Origin: Pleodorina starrii
Taxonomy: Eukaryota; Chlorophyta; Chlorophyceae; Chlamydomonadales; Volvocaceae
Direction: 5' to 3'
Assembly (NCBI GenBank): GCA_030267565.1
Contig: BRXU01000013.1
Span: forward strand, 908,001 to 972,000
DNA length: 64,000 nt
The translations under genes were made by a program, and so were the position numbers. This document shows positions 30,302 through 41,800 of this stretch, one piece after another (positions within the stretch are counted from its first letter, which is position 1; each line of letters begins with the position of its first letter). The notes under the pieces were generated by a model. The model made no database searches and was not told where the DNA came from. It saw only the letters and a program-made list of their open reading frames with translations.

Positions 30302-33300
30302 ATGCCGAAGAAATCAAAGAAGTCCAAGTCTAAGCGCATGACGCTTAAGCAAAAGTATAAAATCATCAAAAAGGTTAAGGAGCACCATCGGAAAATCCGG
30401 AAGGAGGAGCGGAAGGCAGCCAAGAACGGCACCAAGAAGAAGAAGGTCGTGAAGGACCCGGGCTTGCCGTCCCAATGGCCTTACAAAGAGGAGCTCGTGA
30501 AGGAGTTTGCCTTCCTGCGGGCAAAAGCGCTAGCCGACGAGAAGCTCAAGAAGGAGGAACGCAAGCTGGCTCGACAGGCAAGCATACGAAGAATTTGCAT
30601 TATCGGGCAAGATAATGCAAATGGGATTATCGGTTCGCTTCCGGTTTCGGGTTGGCGGCGGCGGCGGCGCAATTAGCAGGCTTGCCGCTCGGCGGTTCAC
30701 CGTTCTGGGCAACAAAATCGTTCATTGGTGCAAGAACGCCGATAAGGAGGTGTTTGCGCACCTTCGGCAGCTTCGCCCTGCGTCGCCCGCCCGCCCAGCC
30801 GTATCGTCAGCGACCGGCGCCGCAGCCCGCGTGCCGCCTGCGCCACATTCCTCCCCGCCGCCGCTCCGCCCTCGGACCCCTCCTCCCTCTCTCAACCCGC
30901 CCTCAGTCACCCTTGCCAGCACGCACAGCTCCCTCATTACCCTCCCTCACCCTCACCCTCCCCCGCCCCCCTCTTCCCCCCCGCCCCCCTCTTCCCCCCC
31001 GCCCCCCTCTCCAGGCCCAGGACTCTGCGGCCATGGACGCTGACGGCGGCAACCCCGCCCAGCTGCTGTCCCTGGCCCGGCTGCAAGCCTCTGTCGCCAA
31101 CAAGCAGGCCGACTTTGAGTCGCGCAAGAGGGCCCGGCTGACGCAGGAGTTCAACAGCGACCAGGGTGAGGATCTGAGGGACAACGGACGGACCTGGCTT
31201 GTGGCAGTGGGGACGCCACAGCTGGTGGGCTGGCTGGCTGGCTGGTGGCTGGCAGGGGCGGGTGGGGGCCATGGGGTATGCAGCAGCTGCCGCGGCGGTG
31301 CCCGCAGCGGTGGATTCAACGGTGCCATGTGACCAACGGGGGGGGAGGCCGGGGGCGCCGACGGCGCCGGTGGTCGGTCAGAAGGCGGCGCAGGAGGTTT
31401 TCGTGCAGCCGCGGGTTGCTGCGTTGCCCCGCCTGCCCCTCTTGAAGGGATTCCCTCCTGAACCTAGGTTGAGGAGGGACCTCCAACCGCCCACCACCCT
31501 TCCTGCCGCTGGCCCCGGCCCTGATGGCCCTCTCGCAGACAACTCCCGCAAGGCCTTTTACCGGGAGTTTCGCCGCGTGGTGGAGGCCGCTGACGTCATC
31601 ATTCAGGTGCTGGATGCGCGCGACCCGGTGGCCTGCCGCTGCGCCGATGTGGAGCGCTACATCCGACAGACCAACCCCAACAAGAAGATCATTCTGCTGC
31701 TCAACAAGATGGGTGAGATAACGGGCGCACGGAAGCACGGACGCGCGGGCGGGCGGGCGGGAGGGAGGGGTCAGGGAGTGATATGCTCCATTTCTGCCGC
31801 CCGGCCCCCGCTTCTGCCCTTACTCCCCGCGTCTACCCTTATTCTCCCTCCTTATCCCCCGCTTCCAGATCTGGTGCCCCGCGAGGTGGGCGAGCGCTGG
31901 CTCAAATACTTTCGTGAGGAGCTGCCCACCGTGGCCTTCAAGTGCTCCACTCAGCAACAGGACCGCGGACTGGCGCAGAAGCGGATGCCCAAGGGGGCCG
32001 CCGCAGGCGGCGGCAAGGGCGGCGGCGGCAAGGGCGGTGATGCCGGGTCGGCCGACCCTCTGGCTGGCAGCGCCTGTCTGGGTGCCGAGACGCTGCTTCA
32101 GCTGCTGAAGAACTACACGCGGAACAGCGGCATCAAGACGGCCATCACAGTGGGGGTGGTGGGGCTGCCAAATGTGGGAAAGTCGTCGCTGATCAACTCG
32201 CTCAAGAGGGCGCGAGTGGCGCAGGTGGGGAAGGGGGCGGGTGGGGAAGGGGGACGGGGAGGGGACGCACGAGCGCAACGCAAGGTCCTCTGCCTTGTCC
32301 TGTCGTCCCGCGCGTTCCTCGGCTGGCCCCAAACTTTCCTGTTCCTCCTCATCTCCGGTCCCCTCAGCACCTCTTGCCCTCCTCACCACCGCTCTTCTTT
32401 CTGCTCCTCGTCTCTTCACCTCCTCAACCCATTCTCCCTTCCCATCCACTCCTCTCCCTCCCTCCCTCCCCTCCCTCGCTCCCCCAGGTGGGCAACACCC
32501 CCGGTGTCACCAAGGCGGTTCAGGAGGTGGTGCTGGACAAGCACATCAAGCTGCTGGACAGCCCCGGTGTGGTGTTTGCCTCGGCGGAGAACGACGCGGC
32601 GGCGGCCCTGCGGAACGCGATCAAGGTGAGTGGGTGAGACGCGGGGGATAAAAAGAAGATACCGCAGCGGAGACGGAGGGGGGACGGGGGGGGTGGGGAG
32701 CCGCGGGGCGGGAGGAAACGGCACGAGTCGGGAGCTCGAAGGTTGGGTTTAGCCTGGATAGGGGTGCCGGAGAGCCCAGCCGGATGGTTGCACCTTTTTT
32801 GACCTGTCCGCGACCTCCCACTCCACCCCACCCCGCCATCAGGTCGAGAAGCTGTCGGATCCGCTGACGCCGGTGGGGGAGATCCTCAAGCGGGTGCCAG
32901 CCAAGCAGCTCATGATGCTGTACAAGATCCAGGTGGGTGGGGGATGGGTGGGTGGGTGGGTGGGTGGACAGCGGTCGCACTTTCGTGGGTGGAAGAGTGG
33001 GCGGGTGCGTGGGAGAGCGGGTGCGTCCTGGACGGGCGTTTGAAGAAAGGGGCAGCCGTCGCTCTGGGGGTCTGGGCCCGCTTCCCGCGGCCTTCTCCCC
33101 TCCTCCCCCCCCCCTGGGGTTACACGACTGCTGTCGCGACCGTGCAGGCCTTTTCCAGCCCGGACGAGTTCCTGCACCACATTGCGCTGGCTCGCGGCAA
33201 GCTGCGCCGCGGCGGCACGCCCGACTCGGCGGCTGCTGCGCGCATCGTGCTGCAGGACTGGAACGACGGCCGCATCCCCTACTACACCACCCCGCCGGAA

Positions 33301-34650
33301 CGACCCAAGACGGGTCTGGAGGAGGCGCAGGCGAGTGGTGTTGGAGCTGACAAACAAACTTGTGTTTGCGAGATCCATGTCGCGCATCAACGCCTGCGTT
33401 GTGGCGCGGATGTGTGTGTGCTTGCGTGTGTATGCATGCATGTGTATGATTTGACCCACACATTCGTTCACTCGGCATTCCGGATTCATCGTTCGTTCGT
33501 TCGTTCCGCAAGTCAACGTCCTGTTCCGTTCCGTTGACCGTTGCAGGTGGTTACGTCGTACTCTGCGGAGTTCAACGCCGATGAGGTGTTTGCCAACGAG
33601 CGCTCGGCGGTCATTGCGCACCTGCCCTCGATGGAGGAGGACGGCGGCCGGGCGTTTTTTGAGGCGCCCACTGCCGGGGAGGCGCGGGCGGACCTGCCGC
33701 AGGACATGGATGCGGACGATGCGGAGGAGGAGGACGGCGAGGAGGAGGACAAGGACGGGGAGGCGGGCCCGTCGGGTGAGAGGGGAGGGCTGGTGTGGGG
33801 GTTTGGGGGAATGGCGGTGCGGAGACCAGACCGGCGGGGCTTCGTATTGGCAGCCAGCCAGCCAGCCAGCGCAGTTGGGTGACGTTGTCCCGTCTGCAAA
33901 AGAGGGGAGGCGGGAGGGGTGTTCGAGGGCGGGCCGGGGCGGTCGGGTTTGGTTGCTGTGACGATGACTCATTCCTCGTCCTGAATGTGATTCGCTGATG
34001 ACACTTATCCAGAAGACAAAGCATATATCCGAGCAACCAACCAACCAACCGGGCCTCCCGTTTCCGCCCGGGGCAATGGGGGACAGAACGGGACAGAGCG
34101 GGACAGAACGGTTTGAAGTGCGGTTGGCGAGAGCTGGCCGCTTGTGAGAAACTGCTGGGGCAGCTAGGGCAGAGCTGGGGCGCCTCGAGGGGTCGCTGTG
34201 TGCCATGATCGGAATCCAATCGCGCACGTGCATGTGCATGTGTTCGCAGGCATGGAAGACGACGAAGGTGACTTGCTGATGGCGGCGGCGGCGGCGCTTA
34301 AGCGGCGAGAGGCCGCCAAGGCGGCGGCGGCGGCCGGTGCCGGGGCTGCGCAGAACGCGGCCCTGTACGGCGAGGATGGGCAGTTCAACCCGCACGCGGC
34401 GCGCGCTCAGAAGAAGCGGCTAAAGAAGGCGCGGCTGTCTGGGGAGGAGTTGCCGCCACCCGGGGCCGCCGCGGCGAAGAAGGCGGCGGCGCCGCATCCG
34501 TACGGCGGCGACAGCGACGATGACGGCGACTTTGACTTTGACGCGATGAACCGGGAGGAGGCGGATGCCGGCGGCGACGAGAGCGGGGAGGAGAGCGAGG
34601 ATGGGGAGGAGGGGAGCGAGGACGGGGAGGAGGACGGGATGGAGGATTAG
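30302..34650 (+). CDS. Nucleostemin / GNL3-type nucleolar GTPase
   Basis: Circularly permuted GTPase of the YlqF/YawG family needed for nucleolar pre-60S ribosome assembly. Nine exons with consistent phases: 30302-30577, 31015-31165, 31539-31712, 31869-32224, 32488-32625, 32843-32932, 33148-33330, 33547-33775, 34250-34650; 665 residues. N-terminal basic GN3L/Grn1-like region ([20 protein letters not shown]), then G motifs in permuted order: DARDP, NKMD (198-201), GLPNVGKSS (299-307), GNTPGVT, DSPG (343-346), followed by the RNA-binding-like helical region and an acidic, repetitive C-terminus ([19 protein letters not shown]). Introns 1 and 7 use GC donors (CAG|GCAAGC and CAG|GCGAGT). A Gly/Lys linker ([11 protein letters not shown]) enlarges the domain between G4 and G1. 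The N-terminal sequence favours nucleostemin (GNL3/NSN1) over GNL2 or LSG1. Confidence 0.92.
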
Positions 34651-35808
34651 GCGCAGGATTAGCTGCTGGGGATTTGAAGGGTAGGAAGTGGATTGAGGTT
34701 AATTGGCCCCTCGGGCTCCGGCGGTGGGGCGGTAGCCTTCTGCGCTTGCGAAAAGGGCAGTTTGGCGAAGGTTTAGCTGATGGACCGCGGATTTTGAACG
34801 ACGGCCGGCGGTTGCTCAGGAGGGCAGAACATGCGAGGCCGTTCGCGCGCCGTGGCAGAATGCAAGGGCAGCCGGCACGGTTGGTGTACAGGGTTGACGA
34901 GGCTGCGGACGCAGTAAGCTCCGGACTGAGACATTTCCCCCGCACAGATTTGGCGTTGGTTTTGGCGTGCGGGTTTTGGAGGGCGTGTTGGGAAGATCAG
35001 TAGGTATGTGTGAAAGGTATTAGTGATACGAGCTGGAGACTCGTGGGTGTCTCCAGTGGCTTGTGTGAAGATCCTCTGGTTTTCTTGTGGGGGAGGACGC
35101 AGGACGTCCTGAAGGGCGGATGCTTCCAAACGGGGCGATCAGAGAGGTGATTCAAAAGCGCGGAATTTGGGTCCCCGTTTGTTGTGCGGGGCGGTGTGCG
35201 AGTTCGGGGAGGCGAGGCTGCGGAGGCGCGGGCCAGTGGCACCGTATGCGAGTGGCGGTGATGGCGGTCGGGTGCCATTGCGACGCGTGGTTCCCTGTAA
35301 CAGATTGCTTCCTTGAGTGCAGCCCTTTATTGGTCGATATCTTGCGCAGAGCGATGCGAACCTTGAAACCTGTTATGTCAGCGTGCTCAGAACGTCTCAA
35401 GAATTCATGGTTGGAATGCAATCGGCAAAGTCACGCACGCGAGCATAGACTTGATATCGCCGCGCTGTGAAATTTTTAGAGAGGATTATGCCAGGATAAT
35501 TATCATTATTACTTACTTGCCCGGCTGACAAAAGACAACGGCGACAATGGCAATGCAGCCCACCAGCCCATCGTACCCTTAGTCACGTAAGTACCCCTTC
35601 CCTTTCTGTATCACCGTTGGCTCCCAATAATTGCGCAATTTAACACATTATATAGTGCACTGACGATAGGCTTTCCTCCTCAGTGACCCTATTCAGTGGC
35701 CCTAAGCGACCTCTCAGACACCTTTTGCCGAGCGGCAAACTTGGCACGTGCCCGTTCCAGGGCTTTGAAACAATCCATCCAAACTACTAGGACAAGTTAT
35801 CCTTAGCG
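34651..35808 (+). other. Nucleostemin 3' UTR and intergenic region before the SET gene
   Basis: No coding family seen. A TGTAA signal lies at 35,296-35,300. The stretch from about 35,470 becomes AT-richer towards the SET gene start. Confidence 0.55.
35296..35300 (+). terminator. TGTAA poly(A) signal of the nucleostemin gene
   Basis: TGTAA about 650 bases past the stop codon, the first on this strand downstream of it that I found. A 3' UTR of this size is normal for volvocine genes. Confidence 0.5.
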
Positions 35809-38800
35809 ATGTCATCCTCCGTTCGGCTAGGTCTCCTTGCGTTCTCTGCTGGGGTCGCCGCGCTGGTCGTCGCCTTGGTCCTGCCCTACACGGACCCAGA
35901 GGTGGGCAGCCAATTGCATTCAGCGCTTCCCAAACACCATTTCACAGAAATCTTCTAACTTCAGAGTACCTTGGCAAACCAACAATCCCCAACCTCCTCC
36001 CCAACCACTTTCGCCCGCCGAGAGCTGCCTTCCGCCGTATCACAATTAACGTGCACGTTTTCATGAGTAGTTGCCTTACCGCTTGAAGACGGGGATGGAG
36101 TCGGGTACCTGCGAGCAGAAGAGTATGCTTGCTTCCGTGGGAGGAGGCGAGCCTGGTAACCGACTGCGCTATCTGCCGCGGGGCGGTGTAATGGGCAGAA
36201 GACGCAGCGGAAACCTGTCAGTACTGACTAAATGAACTCGCGAAATTGCTCTTTCCGTCGCGCTCAGCGCGACTTGCACTTCGCTCTCACCGGTACGGCC
36301 AGGCCGTACCGCCAACGAACAGCCGAGAACGCTCTCGGCAAATACACAGAAAACCTTGGTTTTCTTCGTTTCACTCAGAAAACCTTCAGTTCGTTCCCGT
36401 GTCTGTTACTACCCGTGCACACGCTGCTCCGCCTTCCACGTCCGGTACGGCCGCCCCTGGGTAATTACCACCAATCAACCAACCAACCAACCAACCGCCC
36501 CCGAAATCAACGACGTCTCAACAGTCCCTGGCGGTGCTGACCAGCCATCCTATCGGCGCCAGGGCGGCCAATCTCACAAGCGCCGCCATCCGCGGCTTCG
36601 CGCGCCTGCTGGAGGGCGCGTCCTCCGAAACCACCGGCCCCAGCCTGCGCCGCTACCACCCACTGGCAGCCGCCAATGTCTCCGCCAACGCCGCCGCCGC
36701 AAAACACGCCGCCGCCCCCGCCGCCGACGACCACGAGCTGGATTGGTCCGATCCCGAGGTGTGGCGGCTGCAGCAACAGCAGCAGCAGACCCGTGGGTCG
36801 TTCTACACGGAGGCTGAGATGGGCAGGCTACTACACTGGTGCGGAGACGGTGGAGACGGCAATAGCAGCGGCGCCGGCGATGGCGCGGTGGCGGAAGCAG
36901 GGGCGGAGGCGGGGGCGGAAGCGACGGCCGGGGCCCGGTTCGAGCGGCTGGCGGCGTGGATCGCCGCCAATGGCGGCGACGCCAGCAAAGTACGGCTGGG
37001 CGTCGACGGCGACGGCGTGCGCGGCCTGCACGTAAGATGCGCTGCTTCCCGCGTCGTGCAAGGCCGTGTAGGGGCCGTGCCCCTTGCTTATAAGGCGTGA
37101 GAGAGCGCCGTGTCCTTGAATTTGCGCCGCGGTGTAAGGGGGGGCGACAACGTTGGTCAGCCCAGCAGTCATGCGGTTAGCCAGCCACGCGCCTCCACGC
37201 GTCTCCAAAGCCCCCGACCCCCGTTTGTTCCCTCAGGCCGCCCGCGACATCGCCGCCGGGGAGGTGGCTCTGTCAGTGCCGCTCAAGACGGGCCTGTCAG
37301 CCGCCACATTCCGAGCGGGTGAGGGGTGAGGGGGAATGTACGGCAGTAAGGGGCGGTGCTGCTGCTCCGTCGTCGTTGGCGCGCCTTGCCTTCGCCGCCG
37401 GCCTACGAAACCAGGGGGCCGCTGGGGGGGTCCGGGGCACGATGTGTCATGGTTACGTCTTATTTGGGTTGTCGCGTGGGGAAGGCGAGTTGGCACTTGA
37501 TCCCAGCCGGCCTGAAGTGCATGGAAGGCGGTCTGCTTGGGAGGTGCGCCTGCATCGGTTGTGTGGTCGGGGCAAGGTCAGCTCTGGTCAGTCATGCGAC
37601 GAGGCCCTGTCCGGCTCGGACCATGAGCCGCGGCGCCATGAGCCCATCACGCCAGCTTTCCCTCCCGTTTCCTTCTTTTGTACCCAGCCCACACCACGCC
37701 GCCCCAACCCCCAACCCCCCACCCCGACCCTCTGGAGCCCCCGGCCCCCCGGCCGCCCGTTTCCCTCTCCCACCTCCCCCTCCAGCCCGTGTCCTCGCCG
37801 GCCCCACCGCCAGCTGGCGCTCCGTGGAGGACTCGGATCTGTTCCTCGACGCGCTCGCGCTGTCGTACGAGGTTGCCGTACACGGACAGCGCTCACCCTG
37901 GGCCGACTACCTGTGCCTGCTGCCCAGGACGTACGGCGGTCTGCCTGTGCACATCAGGTAGGTACGGCACTCGCCACACCGAGATCGCCATCTGTACGGC
38001 GCGGCTCGGGTCAGTCGGCGCACGTCCGCCAACTCTGCCCCAGTGGCCACTCGCCCGCTCTAATTCAATGAACCATGAGTAACCCAGAGTAGACCCGATT
38101 GGCGCATATTGACGTAGTCGCAATTAAAGCCCAAGGTCACTTCCCTTAGGGTGAAACTGCTCCTAAATCTCCAGCCAACCGCCCGTCGTCCGCCCTCCCG
38201 CCCGCCCGGCTGCCGCCAGTGACCCACGGGTCTCTTCCCTGCTCTCCGAGCTGCCCGCCCTCCGGCGCCTGGCAGCCAAGCGCCGCGCCCAGCTGGCCCT
38301 CTTCGGTGAGGAGCTCGCGACATCGGCACTGGGAGTGCTCCCGGGAGGGCGGTCCGCGCTCGCGCGGCTCGCCGCCGCCAGCTCTGCCGCCAGTGGCAGC
38401 GACGGCAGCGGCGGCAGCGGCGGCGATGGCGATGGACGTGACCTTTGGCTGCCGCTGTGGCACTGGGCGTACGCGGCGGCAAAGACGCGTAGCGTGACGC
38501 TGGCGGCGGAGGAGGTACGGCATGGCGGCGGCGGCGCGCCGACTGGCGAGCAGCAGCTGCCGCTGCGGCTGCCGATGGCGATGCTGGAGTGGGTGCAGGT
38601 GAGGGAGGCGGGGGAGGCGCGGGGGAGGGCGGGGGAGGCCCGGGCGGCGGGGCTTTGAATGCGAGCGAGCCGGGTCCGCGAGGCGGAAGGGCAAGCGGAG
38701 TGAGGCGCAGGGTGGGAGGGTTGAGGGGCTGGAGGGCTTAGGGCGTGGCATGAATGCTTTGACAAGGTAACTGCGCGGCTGCCGGGGAGTTTTGGGGGAC

Positions 38801-41800
38801 TCTTGCTCTTTCGGGTGACATGTGGGGGCGGCGTTCTCTCCTCCCTTTCATTCCCTGGGTTGTGTGAAGGCGCCCAGGCAGGGCGCGTTTGTGCGCAGGG
38901 GCTCTAGGTAATGTTTTGGGGTCTTCTCACATGCCCACTTTCAGGACGCGCTTTCGAAAGGCCTTTTCAGTTGGGTCTTGGAGGACACCGCGCTGCCCCC
39001 GCCCCGCCGCGCTCCGACGACTCAAACCGACTGACCCGCGGGTCGGCCCCGCAGGAGTTTGGCGTGATGCTGCCGGTCCTCGACCTCGCCAACCACGCGT
39101 TCGACGGCCGCGGCGCCAACGTCGCATACCGGGTGAGAACGGGGGAGAGCCTCGACCCATGGGCCCAGCCTCGGCCCATGGGCCCAGCCTCGACCCATGG
39201 GCCCAGCCTCGACCCATGGGCCCAGCCTCGACCCATGGGCCCAGCCTCGACCCATGGGCCCAGCCTCGACCCATGGGCCCAGCCTCGACCCATGGGCCCA
39301 GCCTCGGCCCATGGGCCCGGCCTCGACCCATGGGCCCAGCCTCGACCCATGGGCCCAGCCTCGACCCATGGGCCCAGCCTCGACCCATGGGCCCAGCCCC
39401 GACCCATGGGCCCAGCCCCGGCCCATGGGCCCAGCCTCGGCCCATGGGCCCAGCCTCGACCCATGGGCCCAGCCTCGACCCATGGGCCCAGCCTCGACCC
39501 ATGGGCCCAGCCTCGACCCATGGGCCCAGCCTCGGCCCATGGGCCCAGCCTCGACCCATGGGCCCAGCCTCGGCCCATGGGCCCGGCCTCGACCCATGGG
39601 CCCAGCCTCGACCCATGGGCCCAGCCTCGACCCATGGGCCCAGCCTCGACCCATGGGCCCAGCCCCGACCCATGGGCCCAGCCCCGGCCCATGGGCCCAG
39701 CCTCGACCCATGGGCCCAGCCTCGACCCATGGGCCCAGCCTCGACCCATGGGCCCAGCCTCGACCCATGGGCCCAGCCCCGACCCATGGGCCCAGCCCCG
39801 GCCCATGGGCCCAGCCTCGACCCATGGGCCCAGCCTCGACCCATGGGCCCAGCCTCGACCCATGGGCCCAGCCCCGGCCCATGGGCCCAGCCTCGACCCA
39901 TGGGCCCAGCCTCGACCCATGGGCCCAGCCTCGACCCATGGGCCCAGCCTCGATCCATGGGCCCAGCCTCGATCCATGGGCCCAGCCTCGATCCATGGGC
40001 CCAGCCTCGGCCCATGGGCCCAGCCCCGGCCCATGGGCCCAGCCTCGGCCCATGGGCCCAGCCTCGACCCATGGGCCCAGTCTCGACCCATGGGCCCAGC
40101 CTCGACCCATGGGCCCAGCCTCGACCCATGGGCCCAGCCTCGACCCATGGGCCCAGCCTCGACCCATGGGCCCAGCCTCGACCCATGGACCCAGCCTCGA
40201 CCCATGGGCCCAGCCTCGACCCATGGGCCCAGCCCCGGCCCATGGGGCATGGGCCCAGCCTCGACCCATGGGCCCAGCCTCGACCCATGGGCCCAGCCTC
40301 GACCCATGGGCCCAGTCTCGACCCATGGGCCCAGCCTCGACCCATGGGCCCAGCCTCGACCCATGGGCCCAGCCTCGACCCATGGGCCCAGCCCCGGCCC
40401 ATGGGCCCAGCCTCGACCCATGGGCCCAGCCTCGACCCATGGGCCCAGCCTCGACCCATGGGCCCAGCCTCGATCCATGGGCCCAGCCTCGATCCATGGG
40501 CCCAGCCTCGATCCATGGGCCCAGCCTCGGCCCATGGGCCCAGCCCCGGCCCATGGGCCCAGCCTCGGCCCATGGGCCCAGCCTCGACCCATGGGCCCAG
40601 TCTCGACCCATGGGCCCAGCCTCGACCCATGGGCCCAGCCTCGACCCATGGGCCCAGCCTCGACCCATGGGCCCAGCCTCGACCCATGGGCCCAGCCTCG
40701 ACCCATGGACCCAGCCTCGACCCATGGGCCCAGCCTCGAACCCATGGGCCCAGCCCCGGCCCATGGGGCATGGGCCCAGCCTCGACCCATGGGCCCAGCC
40801 TCGACCCATGGGCCCAGCCTCGGCCCATGGGCCCAGCCCGGCCCATGGGCCCAGCCTCAACCCATGGGCCCAGCCTCAACCCATGGGCCCAGCCTCGACC
40901 CATGGGCCCAGCCTCGACCCATGGGCCCAGCCCCGACCCATGGGCCCAGCCTCGACCCATGGGCCCAGCCTCGACCCATGGGCCCAGCCTCGGCCCATGG
41001 GCCCAGCCTCGACCCATGGGCCCAGCCCCGGCCCATGGGCCCAGCCTCGGCCCATGGGCCCAGCCTCGACCCATGGGCCCAGCCTCGACCCATGGGCCCA
41101 GCCTCGACCCATGGGCCCAGCCTCGACCCATGGGCCCAGCCCCGGCCCATGGGGCATGGGCCCAGCCTCGACCCATGGGCCCAGCCTCGACCCATGGGCC
41201 CAGCCTCGACCCATGGGCCCAGTCTCGACCCATGGGCCCAGCCTCGACCCATGGGCCCAGCCTCGACCCATGGGCCCAGCCGCGACCCATGGGCCCAGCC
41301 CGGCCCATGGGCCCAGCCCCGGCCCGTGGGCCCAGCCTCGACCCATGGGCCCAGCCTCGACCCATGGGCCCAGCCCCCACCCATGGGCCCAGCCTCGACC
41401 CATGGGCCCAGCCTCGACCCATGGGCCCAGCCTCGACCCATGGGCCCAGCCTCGACCCATGGGCCCAGCCCCGACCCATGGGCCCAGCCCCGGCCCATGG
41501 GCCCAGCCTCGACCCATGGGCCCAGCCTCGACCCATGGGCCCAGCCTCGACCCATGGGCCCAGCCCCGGCCCATGGGCCCAGCCTCGACCCATGGGCCCA
41601 GCCTCGACCCATGGGCCCAGCCTCGACCCATGGGCCCAGCCTCGATCCATGGGCCCAGCCTCGATCCATGGGCCCAGCCTCGATCCATGGGCCCAGCCTC
41701 GGCCCATGGGCCCAGCCCCGGCCCATGGGCCCAGCCTCGGCCCATGGGCCCAGCCTCGACCCATGGGCCCAGTCTCGACCCATGGGCCCAGCCTCGACCC

